64,000 bases of DNA from Streptomyces sp. ERV7 (GCF_001653515.1 NZ_LYOY01000029.1:930001-994000), one strand, 5' to 3'; numbered from the stretch's first letter, positions 9,467 to 19,119 are shown. The notes: generated from the letters alone by a model not told the origin. Numbers and translations: made by a program.

Positions 9467-10783
9467 TCAGGCCCGCAGCCGCTCGCGCAGCTTCGGCCGG
9501 GAGGCCTTTCGCCAGACTTCGGGCAGCTCGCGCTCGCGGTCGGCCGCCGCCGCCACCTCCCGCCCGTACAGAAGTCCCCAGGTGAACGCGGACTCGCCGG
9601 CCAGATGGGCCTGGACCGCCAGACCGCGCAGGGCCTCGCGGGCCACCACGCTGTCCTGGTGGTCGCCCAGGACCGTCTGCACCGCCTTCATCCTCTGGGC
9701 GAACCTCTTGGCGGGGGCGCCGAGCGCGGGCCTGGCGGCCTCGGCGGCGTACCGGGCGCGCTTGGCGGCCTTGCGGGCCTCGTGCATGGCCAGGTCGCGC
9801 GGCTCGCCGGGGTCGAGCTCCAGGGCGTGCGCTATCCGGCCCGCCAGCCGGTCGTAGTCCTTGAGCACCGCCTTGGGCACCACCTCGGTGACCGGGCGCC
9901 GGGCCGCCGGGCGCAGCGGCGGGCCCTCAAGGAGCGCGTCCAGGGTGTCGAGCAGGACGAGGTAGCGCTTGCTGTCGAGGACGGCGATGGTCTTGCGGCG
10001 CGAGCCGGAGCGGCGGGCGACGCTCCAGATCCGCAGCCGTCCGCGGACCGGTCCGAGCACCAGGGGGCGGGGCAGGGCGGCGATGCGGCTCTGGAGGCGT
10101 TCGGTGAGCACCTCCTGGTCGCGGTCGACGCCGAGTTCGCCCGCGAGCCATTTGAGCTCCTCGCCGACGGGGTCGGTGACGGTCCGGTCGAGGACCTTGC
10201 CGTACGACTTGAAGGCGCTGCGCAGCCGGCGGGTGGCGACGCGCATCTGGTGGACGGAGTCGGGCAGGTCGCGCCGGACGGCGGGGTCGAGGTCGACCAG
10301 GGCGTCGCGCTGGGCGCGGAGGTAGTCGAGGACGTGGTCGCCCGCGGTGGCCTTTCCCTCGGCGCGCACGGCGGCGGGCTTCGGCTCCGGGAGGTCGGGT
10401 ACGGCCGGGGCCGTCTCGGCCATGGCCCGGGCCAGCTTCGAGGCGCTGCGCGAGGGGCGCAGGCCCGCCTTGCGCAGCCGCTTCTCGACGAGGTCGAGGA
10501 CGGCGGCGGCCGGGGAGAGGGGGGCGCGGATCTCGTCGCGGATGCCGGTGGCGACCGGGAACTTCAGGTGCCAGCCCGCGTCGTCGCCGCCGGTCCTGCG
10601 GCGCAGGGTGAGGGAGTCCGCGGCCAGGCGCAGGTCCCGGGTGTCGTAGTAGACGGCGTCCAGTTCGGCCACGCCCTTGTCGGCGACGCTCGCGACCCCC
10701 GTGACCTTGGTGAGGTCGGGGAGCCGGACGTCGTCACCGGTGGCTTCGTACTTCCGCTCGATCTCGCGCTTCGTCTCCGCCAT
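9467..10783 (-). CDS. CYTH and CHAD domain protein
   Basis: A 438-residue two-domain protein. The N-terminus EIERKYE is the ExExK signature of CYTH (triphosphate tunnel) domains, which bind polyphosphate or triphosphate with divalent metal. From about residue 150 the His- and Arg-rich helical CHAD domain follows, with VHQMRVATRRLRSAFKSYG and KRARYAAEA, which binds polyphosphate. It lies between the radical SAM protein and rodA on the same strand, separated from rodA by a terminator, so it is probably its own unit. A role in polyphosphate binding is likely; no enzyme activity is proven for the fused form. Confidence 0.9.
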   Translation of the reverse strand: MAETKREIERKYEATGDDVRLPDLTKVTGVASVADKGVAELDAVYYDTRDLRLAADSLTLRRRTGGDDAGWHLKFPVATGIRDEIRAPLSPAAAVLDLVEKRLRKAGLRPSRSASKLARAMAETAPAVPDLPEPKPAAVRAEGKATAGDHVLDYLRAQRDALVDLDPAVRRDLPDSVHQMRVATRRLRSAFKSYGKVLDRTVTDPVGEELKWLAGELGVDRDQEVLTERLQSRIAALPRPLVLGPVRGRLRIWSVARRSGSRRKTIAVLDSKRYLVLLDTLDALLEGPPLRPAARRPVTEVVPKAVLKDYDRLAGRIAHALELDPGEPRDLAMHEARKAAKRARYAAEAARPALGAPAKRFAQRMKAVQTVLGDHQDSVVAREALRGLAVQAHLAGESAFTWGLLYGREVAAAADRERELPEVWRKASRPKLRERLRA

Positions 10784-10822
10784 GAATTGAATCTAGACGC
10801 GAAACGGGGCCCTAGACAGAGC

Positions 10823-10851
10823 GCCGGACCGGCCATCGCGGCCGGTCCGGC
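10823..10851 (-). terminator. Terminator of the mre-rod gene run
   Basis: A 12-bp GC stem (GCCGGACCGGCC with complement) 25 bp past the rodA stop codon. Confidence 0.75.
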
Positions 10852-10875
10852 ATCCTGTGTCGCTCTCGGGCGGTG

Positions 10876-12066
10876 TCAGGCCGTTATCGGCCGCTGCACT
10901 CTGATCGACTGGAGTAGTCCGATCGCCACCCAGACCGCGAACATGGACGACCCTCCGTAGGACACGAAGGGCAGGGGGAGGCCCGCCACCGGCATGATGC
11001 CGAGCGTCATCCCGATGTTCTCGAAGGACTGGAAGCCGAACCAGGCGATGATCCCGGCCGCCACGACCGTGCCGTACAGCTCGGTCGTCTCGCGGGCGAT
11101 GCGGCAGGCGCGCCACAGGACCACGCCGAGCAGGACGAGGATGAGGCCCGCGCCGACGAAGCCGAGCTCCTCGCCGGCGACGGTGAAGACGAAGTCCGTC
11201 TGCTGCTCGGGGACGAACTGGCCGGTGGTCTGGCTGCCCTTGAACAGGCCGGTGCCGGTGAGTCCGCCGGAGCCGATGGCGATCCGGGCCTGGTTGGTGT
11301 TGTAGCCGACGCCCGCCGGGTCGAGGTTGGGGTTGGCGAAGGCCGCGAAGCGGTTGATCTGGTACTCGTCGAGCAGCCCGAGCGCCGCGACCGCGACCGC
11401 GCCCGCCACGCCCGCCCCTATCAGGCCGAGCACCCAGCGGTTGGAGGCCCCGGAGGCGAGCAGCACGCCCAGAATTATGATCACGATGACCATGACCGAC
11501 CCGAGGTCCGGCATCATCATGATGATCAGGATCGGGAGCGCGGCGATGCCCAGGGACTTGAGCACCGTGCGGTGGTCGGGGTGGGCGGTGTCCCCGGCGT
11601 CGACGCGCGACGCCAGTATCATCGCCATCCCCAGAATGATGGTGATCTTGGTGAACTCGGACGGCTGGAGCGAGAAGCCGCCGCCGATGATGATCCAGGC
11701 GTGCGCGCCGTTGACGGTCGCGCCCAGCGGGGTCAGTACGGCCAGGATCAGCACCACGGACAGCCCGTACAGCACCGGCACCGCGCCCCGCAGGGTGCGG
11801 TGGCCCAGCCAGATGGTGCCGATCATCAGGCCGAAGCCGATGCCGGTGTTCATGGCGTGCCGGATCAGGAAGTAGTACGGGTCGCCGTTGTTGAGCTGGG
11901 TGCGGTTGCGGGTCGCGGACCACACGAGCAGCGAGCCGATGAACGACAGCGCGAGCGCGGCGAGCAGCAGCCACCAGTCGAGCCGGCGCAGCACCGAGTC
12001 GCGCGCGGTGAGCTTGGCGAAGGCGGAGCGCTCCGGCGCGTAGCGCTGGACGGAGAAACCGGCCAT
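10876..12066 (-). CDS. rodA: SEDS peptidoglycan polymerase RodA
   Basis: A 396-residue polytopic SEDS protein that polymerises lipid II into glycan strands together with its partner PBP2. The conserved features are FSLQPSEFTKI, the NTNQARIAIGSGGLTGTG loop, QTDFVFTVAGEELG and the C-terminal PVAGLPLPFVSYGGSS. Its ATG shares one base with the stop of the transpeptidase gene, so the two are translationally coupled, which fits their 1:1 complex. In Streptomyces the rod/mre set acts mainly in sporulation wall synthesis. Confidence 0.95.
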   Translation of the reverse strand: MAGFSVQRYAPERSAFAKLTARDSVLRRLDWWLLLAALALSFIGSLLVWSATRNRTQLNNGDPYYFLIRHAMNTGIGFGLMIGTIWLGHRTLRGAVPVLYGLSVVLILAVLTPLGATVNGAHAWIIIGGGFSLQPSEFTKITIILGMAMILASRVDAGDTAHPDHRTVLKSLGIAALPILIIMMMPDLGSVMVIVIIILGVLLASGASNRWVLGLIGAGVAGAVAVAALGLLDEYQINRFAAFANPNLDPAGVGYNTNQARIAIGSGGLTGTGLFKGSQTTGQFVPEQQTDFVFTVAGEELGFVGAGLILVLLGVVLWRACRIARETTELYGTVVAAGIIAWFGFQSFENIGMTLGIMPVAGLPLPFVSYGGSSMFAVWVAIGLLQSIRVQRPITA

Positions 12067-14267
12067 CAGTCCCTCCGCCCGCGTCCGCCGTTGCGGTTGT
12101 CGGTGTTGGCCGCGGCGAGCTGCTGGTCGCCGGTCTTCTTCTCGGGGACCTTCTGCGAGTCCGGGTCGTACGGCTCGATCTTCGGGGCGTCGATGGAACC
12201 GTCGCCCTGGATCTTCGGCAGTGCCTGCTGCGGCTCGGGCAGCAGGGCGCGCTTGAGGTCCTGGGTGCCGGCGTCGTCGAGCCCGTAGAGCGCGTCGTAG
12301 ATGTTGCGCACGGCGGGGCCGGAGGCGCCGGAACCCGTACCACCCTGCGAGATCGTCATGACGATCGAGTAGTCCTTGGTGTACGTGGCGAACCACGAGG
12401 TCGTCTGCTTGCCGTAGACCTCGGCGGTGCCGGTCTTCGCGTGCATCGGGATCTGCTTCTGCGGCCAGCCGCCGAACCGCCAGGCGGCCGTACCGCGGGT
12501 GGCGACTCCCGCGAGGGCTTCGTCTATGTCGTCGCGGGTGGCCTGGGACATCGGCAGCTTGCCGTGCGACTTGGGCTTGATCTCCTTGACCGACTTGCCG
12601 TCGGCGCTGATCACGGCCTTGCCGACGGTCGGGTCGTAGAGGGTGCCGCCGTTGGAGATCGCCGAGTAGATCGTCGCCATCTGGATGGGGGTGACGAGGG
12701 TGTCGCCCTGGCCGATGGAGTAGTTGACCGAGTCACCGGCGCGCATGAGGTTGCCTTCGAGGCAGTTCTCGTACTCGATCTTCTCGACGTAGTCGCCGTC
12801 CTTCTTGCCGTGCTTGCACCAGGCGTCCTTGTTGGCCGTCCAGAACCGCTGCTTCCACTGGCGGTCGGGGACCCGGCCGGGGACCTCGCTGGGCAGGTCG
12901 ATGCCGGTCCTGGCGCCGAGCCCGAAGTCGTGGGCGGTCTTGTAGAACCAGTCGGCGGCGTCCTTCTTGGGCTTCATCCCGCCGTCCTTGAGCCACTGGT
13001 CGTGTGCGAGGCCGTAGTACACGGTGTCGCAGGAGACCTCCAGGGCCTGGCCGATGGAGATGTTGCCGTGGCCCTGGGACTCGAAGTTCTTGAAGACCTG
13101 GCCGCCCACCGAATACGAGCTGGGGCAGGGGTAGCTGCCGTCGAACGGGTATCCGGCGCGGACCGCGGCCGCCGAGGAGACCACCTTGAAGATCGAGCCG
13201 GGGGCGGCCTGGCCCTGGATCGCGCGGTTCAGGAGCGGGTAGTTGGAGTCCTTGCCGGTGAGCGCCTGGTAGTCCTTGGCGGAGATGCCGCCGACCCAGG
13301 CGTTCGGGTCGTAGTTGGGCAGCGAGGCCATGGCGACGACCCGGCCGGTCTTGGCCTCCATGACGACGACCGCGCCCGCGTCGGCCTTGTAGTTCTCGTT
13401 GGTGTTCTTGTCGAACCCCTTGCGGGCCTCTTCCATCGCGAAGTTCAGCTCGTACTCGGCGACGGCCTGTACGCGTGCGTCTATCGACGTGACGATGTTG
13501 GAGCCGGGCTCGGCCTTGTCGCTCTGCGCCTGCCCGATGACGCGGCCGAGGTTGTCCACCTCGTAGCGGGTCACGCCCGCCTTGCCGCGCAGCTGCTTGT
13601 CGTAGGTGCGCTCCAGGCCCGAGCGGCCCACCATGTCCGAGCGCAGATACGGCGAGTCGGTGTTCTTCGCCTTGTCGATCTCCTCGTCGGTGACCGGCGA
13701 GAGGTAGCCGAGCACCTGGGCGGTGTTGGCCTTGCCCGGCGCGGTGTAGCGGCGCACCGCGGTGGGGTCGGCGGTGATGCCGGGGAAGTCCTCGGAGCGC
13801 TCGCGGATCTGCAGGGCCTGCTGGGTGGTGGCCTTGTCGGTCACCGGGATCGGCTGGTACGGCGAGCCGTTCCAGCAGGGCTTGGGCGTCTTGGCGTCGC
13901 AGAGGCGGACCTTGTCCATGACGTCCTGCGGCTTCATGCCGAGGACGGCGGCCAGCCGGGTCAGCACCGCCTTGCCCTTGTCGGGCATCTTCGTCAGGTC
14001 CGTACGGGAGGCGGAGACCACCAGACGGGTCTCGTTGTCCGCGAGCGGCACCCCGCGCGCGTCCAGGAGCGCCCCGCGCACGGCGGGCTGGACGACCTGC
14101 TGCACATGGTTGTTCTTGGCCTCGTCCTCGTACTCCTGCCCGTTGCGGATCTGGAGGTACCAGAGGCGCCCGCCGAGGGTGAGGAGCAGGGAGAAGACGA
14201 GGACCTGGATGATGATGAGCCGGATCTGCACCCGGGGGGTGCGTCCCGTCTCGGGGATGTTGCTCAC
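12066..14267 (-). CDS. mrdA: Penicillin-binding protein 2 (class B transpeptidase, MrdA)
   Basis: A 733-residue class B PBP. One N-terminal membrane anchor (IRLIIIQVLVFSLLLTLGGRLWYLQ), a dimerisation domain, then the transpeptidase domain with SxxK in APGSIFKVVSS, SxN in GDSVNYSIGQG and KTG in MHAKTGTAEV. A lysine-rich, charged C-terminal tail after the domain is longer than in rods. The start is GTG at 14267. It follows mreD by 16 bp and overlaps rodA, giving the conserved mreD-pbp2-rodA run. It cross-links peptidoglycan made by RodA outside the membrane. Confidence 0.95.
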   Translation of the reverse strand: MSNIPETGRTPRVQIRLIIIQVLVFSLLLTLGGRLWYLQIRNGQEYEDEAKNNHVQQVVQPAVRGALLDARGVPLADNETRLVVSASRTDLTKMPDKGKAVLTRLAAVLGMKPQDVMDKVRLCDAKTPKPCWNGSPYQPIPVTDKATTQQALQIRERSEDFPGITADPTAVRRYTAPGKANTAQVLGYLSPVTDEEIDKAKNTDSPYLRSDMVGRSGLERTYDKQLRGKAGVTRYEVDNLGRVIGQAQSDKAEPGSNIVTSIDARVQAVAEYELNFAMEEARKGFDKNTNENYKADAGAVVVMEAKTGRVVAMASLPNYDPNAWVGGISAKDYQALTGKDSNYPLLNRAIQGQAAPGSIFKVVSSAAAVRAGYPFDGSYPCPSSYSVGGQVFKNFESQGHGNISIGQALEVSCDTVYYGLAHDQWLKDGGMKPKKDAADWFYKTAHDFGLGARTGIDLPSEVPGRVPDRQWKQRFWTANKDAWCKHGKKDGDYVEKIEYENCLEGNLMRAGDSVNYSIGQGDTLVTPIQMATIYSAISNGGTLYDPTVGKAVISADGKSVKEIKPKSHGKLPMSQATRDDIDEALAGVATRGTAAWRFGGWPQKQIPMHAKTGTAEVYGKQTTSWFATYTKDYSIVMTISQGGTGSGASGPAVRNIYDALYGLDDAGTQDLKRALLPEPQQALPKIQGDGSIDAPKIEPYDPDSQKVPEKKTGDQQLAAANTDNRNGGRGRRD

Positions 14268-14283
14268 GCCGTGGCCCCCTCGT

Positions 14284-14967
14284 TCACAGTCGCTTGACGC
14301 CCTTGATGCGGCCGGCCCGGGCCGCGCGGTTGCGGGCGGCCTTCACGCGCAGGCCGCCCTTCTGGTTGCCGATCCGCAGCCCGGTGCCGCCGGAGAGCCA
14401 GCCCGAGGCGATGCTCGTGCCGTTCTTGGCCGAGCCGCCGCCCCCCGATGTCTCCGCCAGCGGGTCGTTCTCGGCCCGTCTGGCCACCGCCATGATCAGC
14501 GGCACCGTGAACGGGGCGAGCAGCAGGTCGTAGACGGCGGCTGTGAACAGCAGGTTCACCAGGCCGACGTGGCGGGCCGCGGTGTCGCCGACGAGGGCGC
14601 CCACGCCCGCGTAGAGCAGCGTGGAGCCGATGGCCGCGCAGACCACCACGACCATGGGCCCGGTGGCCGAGCGGAGCCGGCCGTGGTCGGGCTTGGCGAG
14701 CCCGGCCGCGTAGCCGACCAGGCAGAGCACCAGGGCGTAGCGCCCGGCGGCGTGGTCGGCGGGCGGGGCGAGGTCGCAGAGCAGTCCGGCGCCGAAGCCG
14801 ACGAAGGCGCCGCCGAGGTGTCCGTAGACCAGGGCGAGGCCGAGGACGGTCAGCAGCACCAGGTCCGGGACGGCGCCCGGGAGCTGGAGCCGGGCGAGGA
14901 CGCTCACCTGGACGACGAGGGCGACGACGATCAGGGTGGAGGAGAGGATGACCCTGTTGATGCGCAT
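14284..14967 (-). CDS. mreD: Rod shape-determining protein MreD
   Basis: A 227-residue membrane protein with about five hydrophobic segments, matching MreD in length and place between mreC and pbp2. It opens MRINRVILSSTLIVVALVVQVSV and contains the typical RLQLPGAVPDLVLLTVLGLALVYG stretch. The C-terminal 60 residues are basic and Gly-rich and probably cytoplasmic. It links MreC and the RodA/PBP2 synthase. Confidence 0.92.
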   Translation of the reverse strand: MRINRVILSSTLIVVALVVQVSVLARLQLPGAVPDLVLLTVLGLALVYGHLGGAFVGFGAGLLCDLAPPADHAAGRYALVLCLVGYAAGLAKPDHGRLRSATGPMVVVVCAAIGSTLLYAGVGALVGDTAARHVGLVNLLFTAAVYDLLLAPFTVPLIMAVARRAENDPLAETSGGGGSAKNGTSIASGWLSGGTGLRIGNQKGGLRVKAARNRAARAGRIKGVKRL

Positions 14968-14979
14968 CTGGATCAGCTC

Positions 14980-16062
14980 CTACTGGTCGCCGTCGGCGGC
15001 GGCGTTGTTCGCGTTGTTCGGATCACCGTTGGGGACGGCGCCGGGTCTCCGGTTGGGATCAGCGTTGGGGTCCGCGTTCGGGTTCCCGTTGGGGTCGCCG
15101 TTCGGGATGGGGACGTTCGGGTCGGCCTGGTTGGGGTTGACCGCGTTGCCCGCCGGGGGCGGGGTGACCGTGACGGTCACCGTCGGCGTCGGGGTCGGCT
15201 TGGGCTTGGCGGGCAGGACCTGGTCGCGCGGGTCGGTGCGCGGGGCCTGGACGACGACGCCGACGATGTCGAGCTTGGTGAACCCGACGTACGGACGCAC
15301 ATAGACGGTCCGGGTCAGGTCGCCGCCCGAGGGGTCGACCTTGACGACCTCGCCGACCGGGACGCCCGGCACGAACGGCTTGTCGGACTGCGAGCCGAAG
15401 GTCACCAGCCGGTCGCCCGCCTTGACCTTGGCCTTGCCGTTGAGCAATTGCACCGACAGCGGCCGGTCGCCCTGGCCGGTGGCGAAGCCCAGCTCGTCGC
15501 TGTTCTCCATCCGGGTGCCGACCGTGAAGTCCGGGTCGTTGGCGAGCAGGACGGTGGCGGTGGACGGGCCGACGGTGGTGACCCGGCCGACCAGCCCCTC
15601 CCCGTTCAGTACGGTCATGTCGCGCTTGAGGCCGTCGCGCGAGCCGGCGTCGATGGTGACGGTCCAGGAGAAGCCCTGGGCCGCTCCTATGCCGATGACC
15701 TGCGCGGCCTTGATGCCGTACTGGCCCTCGCCGGCGGTCTTGAGCATCGCGTCGAGCTGGTTCAGGCGCGAGCGGTTGCGGGCGTCGCTGCCCAGCTTCT
15801 GCTTCAGCGCCTCGTTCTCGCGCTGGAGGTCGGCGATCTTGTTGTGCCGCTCCCCCGAGTCGCGCACCGCGCCGATGGCGTTGCCCACCGGATCGACGGC
15901 TGCCGCCATGCCGTTCTCCACCGGCCCGAAGACGGTGGCGGCGGCCTGCCGGGCCCCGTCCACCGGTGAATTCTCCCCACCCCGGATGTCGACCGTGATC
16001 AGCGCGAACGCTACGGCGATCAGCAGCACCAGGAGCAGCCGGCTCTCTCGTGTGTCCCTCAC
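14980..16062 (-). CDS. mreC: Rod shape-determining protein MreC with Pro/Asn-rich tail
   Basis: A 360-residue MreC: one membrane segment near the N-terminus (LLLVLLIAVAFALITVDIR), a coiled coil at about 75-110, then the beta-rich MreC core. From about residue 290 the protein becomes a low-complexity tail of Pro, Asn, Asp and Gly (repeats of DPN and NPN), absent from most MreC proteins outside streptomycetes. GTG start at 16062. It is part of the mreBCD run, but 138 bp separate it from mreB. Confidence 0.95.
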   Translation of the reverse strand: MRDTRESRLLLVLLIAVAFALITVDIRGGENSPVDGARQAAATVFGPVENGMAAAVDPVGNAIGAVRDSGERHNKIADLQRENEALKQKLGSDARNRSRLNQLDAMLKTAGEGQYGIKAAQVIGIGAAQGFSWTVTIDAGSRDGLKRDMTVLNGEGLVGRVTTVGPSTATVLLANDPDFTVGTRMENSDELGFATGQGDRPLSVQLLNGKAKVKAGDRLVTFGSQSDKPFVPGVPVGEVVKVDPSGGDLTRTVYVRPYVGFTKLDIVGVVVQAPRTDPRDQVLPAKPKPTPTPTVTVTVTPPPAGNAVNPNQADPNVPIPNGDPNGNPNADPNADPNRRPGAVPNGDPNNANNAAADGDQ

Positions 16063-16200
16063 GTGCGGCGGCCGTGCCTTCCTCGTCGGAATCTGTTCGA
16101 TCTGTATATCAACGATCCGCCGTACGGGTTGGCAGTGGCCCGTACGGGCGGTCCCCCCGGGCCACTCGGTGACCTGGGGGGACCGTGGCCCGCGTGCCGG

Positions 16201-17235
16201 TTATCGGCGCGGCTGGGCGTCGAGGACCTGCTGCAGGGCCTCGAACTCCTCCACGCACTTGCCGGATCCCAGCGCGACCGAATCCAGCGGGTCCTCGGCG
16301 ATGTGGATCGGCATACCGGTCTCGCGGCGCAGCCGCTCGTCGAGGCCGCGCAGCAGGGCGCCGCCGCCGGTGAGGACGATGCCGCGGTCCATGATGTCGC
16401 CGGAGAGCTCCGGCGGGCACTTGTCGAGCGTCGTCTTCACGGCGTCGACGATCGCGTTGACCGGCTCCTCGATGGCCTTGCGGACCTCGGCGGCCGAGAT
16501 GACCACGGTCTTGGGCAGCCCGGAGACCAGGTCGCGGCCGCGGATCTCGGTGTGCTCGTCCTTGTCGAGGTCGTACGCCGAGCCGATGGTGATCTTGATC
16601 TGCTCGGCGGTGCGCTCACCGAGGAGGAGGCTGTACTCCTTCTTGATGTGCTGGATGATCGCGTTGTCCAGCTCGTCGCCGGCGACGCGGATGGACTGCG
16701 CCGTGACGATTCCGCCGAGCGAGATCACCGCGACCTCGGTGGTGCCGCCGCCGATGTCGACGACCATGTTGCCGGTCGCCTCGTGGACGGGCAGGCCCGA
16801 GCCGATGGCCGCGGCCATGGGCTCCTCGATGATGTGCACCTGGCGGGCGCCGGCCTGGGTGGAGGCCTCGATGACGGCGCGGCGCTCGACTCCGGTGATG
16901 CCGGAGGGCACACAGACGACGACGCGCGGGCGGGCCAGGTAACGCCGCTTGTGGATCTTCAGGATGAAGTAGCGGAGCATCCGCTCCGTGATCTCGAAGT
17001 CGGCGATGACGCCGTCCTTCAGCGGTCGTACGGCCACGATGTTGCCCGGCGTACGGCCGATCATCTTCTTCGCCTCGGCGCCGACCGCCAGGATGCCGCC
17101 GGTGTTGGTGTTGATGGCGACGACGGACGGCTCGTTCAGGACGATTCCGCGGCCCCTGACGTACACCAGCGTGTTGGCGGTCCCGAGGTCGACAGCCATG
17201 TCACGGCCGATGAACGACATGTTGTTGCTCCCCAT
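16201..17235 (-). CDS. mreB: Actin-like cytoskeletal protein MreB
   Basis: A 344-residue actin homologue. Phosphate-1 loop [15 protein letters not shown], phosphate-2 [14 protein letters not shown] and adenosine motif [18 protein letters not shown] are all intact. It polymerises on ATP under the membrane and in Streptomyces organises the spore wall rather than vegetative elongation. Two start codons are possible: the ATG used here or the one five codons on ([13 protein letters not shown]), which is the usual N-terminus. First gene of the cluster, so the 180 bp upstream should hold its promoter. Confidence 0.96.
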   Translation of the reverse strand: MGSNNMSFIGRDMAVDLGTANTLVYVRGRGIVLNEPSVVAINTNTGGILAVGAEAKKMIGRTPGNIVAVRPLKDGVIADFEITERMLRYFILKIHKRRYLARPRVVVCVPSGITGVERRAVIEASTQAGARQVHIIEEPMAAAIGSGLPVHEATGNMVVDIGGGTTEVAVISLGGIVTAQSIRVAGDELDNAIIQHIKKEYSLLLGERTAEQIKITIGSAYDLDKDEHTEIRGRDLVSGLPKTVVISAAEVRKAIEEPVNAIVDAVKTTLDKCPPELSGDIMDRGIVLTGGGALLRGLDERLRRETGMPIHIAEDPLDSVALGSGKCVEEFEALQQVLDAQPRR

Positions 17236-17418
17236 GAGGATGCGTCCGGCCTTCCCTAATCGAGCGTTGACGGCTTTTTAGGTCGGCGAGGTGGGTGCTG
17301 TGGGCGTGAGGCTCCATCGTAGTGCCGCCTGCACGGACACGGCGCGTTGGTCCACCTCTAGTAATGGTGACGACGTGTCGGAGCGATGCGTTCCCGACTT
17401 CGCCCCGCATATGCCGAA

Positions 17419-17445
17419 GGGCGACCGAAATTCCTTCGGTCGCCC
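17419..17445 (-). terminator. Terminator downstream of ndk
   Basis: An 11-bp stem (GGGCGACCGAA and complement, 5-base loop) located 56 bp after the ndk stop, between ndk and the mreB promoter region. Confidence 0.75.
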
Positions 17446-17500
17446 CAGGTCATGAGCGCTATATGGCTGACGCCCGGTCAGGAAATGAACCGGACGGGAC

Positions 17501-17914
17501 TCAGACGCGACCCGGGAAGAAGATCTTCAGTTCCCGTTCGGCCGACTCCTCGGAGTCCGAGGCGTGGATGAGGTTCTCGCGGACGATGGTGCCGAAGTCG
17601 CCCCGGATGGAGCCGGGCGTGGCCGCGATCGGGTCGGTGGGACCCGCGAGACCGCGGACGCCCTCGATGACCCGCTCGCCCTCGACGACCAGGACGACGA
17701 CCGGGCCGGAGGCCATGAAGCCCATCAGCGGCTCGTAGAAGGGCTTGCCCTTGTGCTCGCCGTAGTGCTGCTCCAGGGTCTCCTGGTCCAGGGTGCGCAG
17801 CTCCATCGCCGGGATGGTCCAGCCGGCCTTGCGCTCGATACGGCCGAGGATCTCGCCGATCAGGCCGCGACGGACGGCGTCGGGCTTGAGGATGACGAGA
17901 GTGCGCTGGGTCAT
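17501..17914 (-). CDS. ndk: Nucleoside diphosphate kinase
   Basis: A 137-residue NDK that transfers the gamma phosphate among nucleotides. It begins MTQRTLVILKPDAVRRGLIGE and has the active-site helix and the DSEESAERELKIFF C-terminus. The catalytic histidine sits in the usual NxxH context: IVRENLIHASDS. A GGAGCC site lies upstream of the ATG. The reading frame stays open for 84 more codons upstream, into a membrane-segment leader (next entry). In Streptomyces the neighbour upstream is normally a DUF4233 gene and folC, which are not here. Confidence 0.96.
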   Translation of the reverse strand: MTQRTLVILKPDAVRRGLIGEILGRIERKAGWTIPAMELRTLDQETLEQHYGEHKGKPFYEPLMGFMASGPVVVLVVEGERVIEGVRGLAGPTDPIAATPGSIRGDFGTIVRENLIHASDSEESAERELKIFFPGRV

Positions 17915-18166
17915 GGTGTACGGCTCCTTGCGGCATACGTGTGCGGTGGGGCCGAGGCTACAGGGGGCGCCGGGCGCGCCGGCACCCGGATCCGGCCCCG
18001 CGGGCCCCTGGGGCGCCCGCCGAGGACCGGCAGGTCGCCCGGGCGGCCGAACGCGCCCCCCGGGCCGGGCAGGGGGGCGCCGCGAGCGCCCCCGCCCGTC
18101 GATCACCGCGGCCCCCAGCGCGACCACCACCACGGCGATCACCGCGAGCCACCAGGACGTGTCCAT
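17915..18166 (-). pseudogene. Truncated membrane-anchored leader, in frame with ndk
   Basis: An ATG at 18166 starts MDTSWWLAVIAVVVVALGAAVIDG, a single membrane segment, followed by an Arg/Pro/Gly-rich stretch. No stop codon occurs before the ndk ATG, so 84 codons run straight into ndk. From memory the N-terminus resembles that of Streptomyces membrane-anchored PemK/MazF-like proteins, but the toxin domain is absent. The most likely reading is a gene cut off at a rearrangement joint just upstream of ndk. A genuine membrane-tethered NDK is an alternative, but the family start and ribosome site at ndk argue that the normal 137-residue enzyme is made. Confidence 0.4.
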
Positions 18167-18366
18167 ACCGCAGACGTTACCCGGCGGCCCACCCCCCGCG
18201 CGCGCTCCGCCCGCACTCCGCCCGAACCGGTGACAGCGCAGGTGAGTTCCCCCACAACGGCCTGCCACTGAGGAGCGACCGGCAGTGTGGCGCCTTACGC
18301 TCGACGGACCGCACGACCTCCCGCCGCCCTCCCCGTTCCCTTGCCGCTCCCGGAGGTTCACGCTCC

Positions 18367-19119
18367 ATGAAGCTCACCGTCGTCGGCTGCTCCGGGTCGT
18401 TCCCGTCCGCGGAATCGGCCTGTTCGAGCTACCTCGTCGAGGCCGACGGCTTCCGGCTGCTCCTCGACATGGGCAACGGCGCCCTGGGCGAGCTGCAGCG
18501 CCACATCGGTCTCTACGACCTCGACGCGATCTTCCTCAGCCACCTCCACGCCGATCACTGCATCGACATGTGCGGCTACTTCGTGGCCCGCTACTACCGC
18601 CACGAGGGCGGCCGCTGCTCACCCATGCCGGTGTACGCGCCGGAGGGCGCCGAGCAGCGCCTCACCACCGCGTACGCGGACACGCCGTCCAGCTCCTCCA
18701 TGAGCGAGGTGTTCGACTTCCACACCCTGAAGTCCGGCTCGTTCGACATCGGCCCCTTCGCGGTCCGTACGGAGCGGGTCTGCCACCCCGTCGAGGCGTA
18801 CGCCATCCGCATCGAGCACGGCGGCGCGGCCCTGACGTACTCGGGCGACACCGGTGTCTGCGAGGCGCTGCACGAGCTGGCCGAGGGCGCCGACCTGTTC
18901 CTGTGCGAGGCGTCCTTCACACACGGCAAGGAGGACATCCCGGCCCTCCACCTCAACGGCCGCGAGGCCGGCGAGCACGCCGCCCGCGCCGGGGCCGGCC
19001 GGCTGGTCCTGACCCACATCCCGCCGTGGACCGACGGCGAGGTCAACCTCGCGGACGCCCGCGGGGCGTACGACGGGCCGGTGGAGCTGGCGGCGCCGGG
19101 AGCGGTGTACGAGGTCTGA
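18367..19119 (+). CDS. Metallo-beta-lactamase fold hydrolase
   Basis: A 250-residue MBL-fold protein with the metal motif LSHLHADHCID near residues 58-68, a later conserved SGDTGVC (metal Asp) and LTHIPPW (metal His). The N-terminal MKLTVVGCSGSFPS is typical of the RNase Z-like/AtsA subgroup. Substrate unknown. Start ATG preceded by a GGAGG site. It is transcribed alone, toward a strong terminator shared with the converging PTS gene. Streptomyces relatives lie near the same PTS genes, which suggests that the whole block moved together. Confidence 0.9.
   Translation: MKLTVVGCSGSFPSAESACSSYLVEADGFRLLLDMGNGALGELQRHIGLYDLDAIFLSHLHADHCIDMCGYFVARYYRHEGGRCSPMPVYAPEGAEQRLTTAYADTPSSSSMSEVFDFHTLKSGSFDIGPFAVRTERVCHPVEAYAIRIEHGGAALTYSGDTGVCEALHELAEGADLFLCEASFTHGKEDIPALHLNGREAGEHAARAGAGRLVLTHIPPWTDGEVNLADARGAYDGPVELAAPGAVYEV

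Noticed and set aside
12441..14297. Long plus-strand frame of about 618 codons
   Set aside because: Exactly antisense to the transpeptidase gene; Val/Gly/Ala/Arg-rich and without motifs, a typical high-GC shadow.
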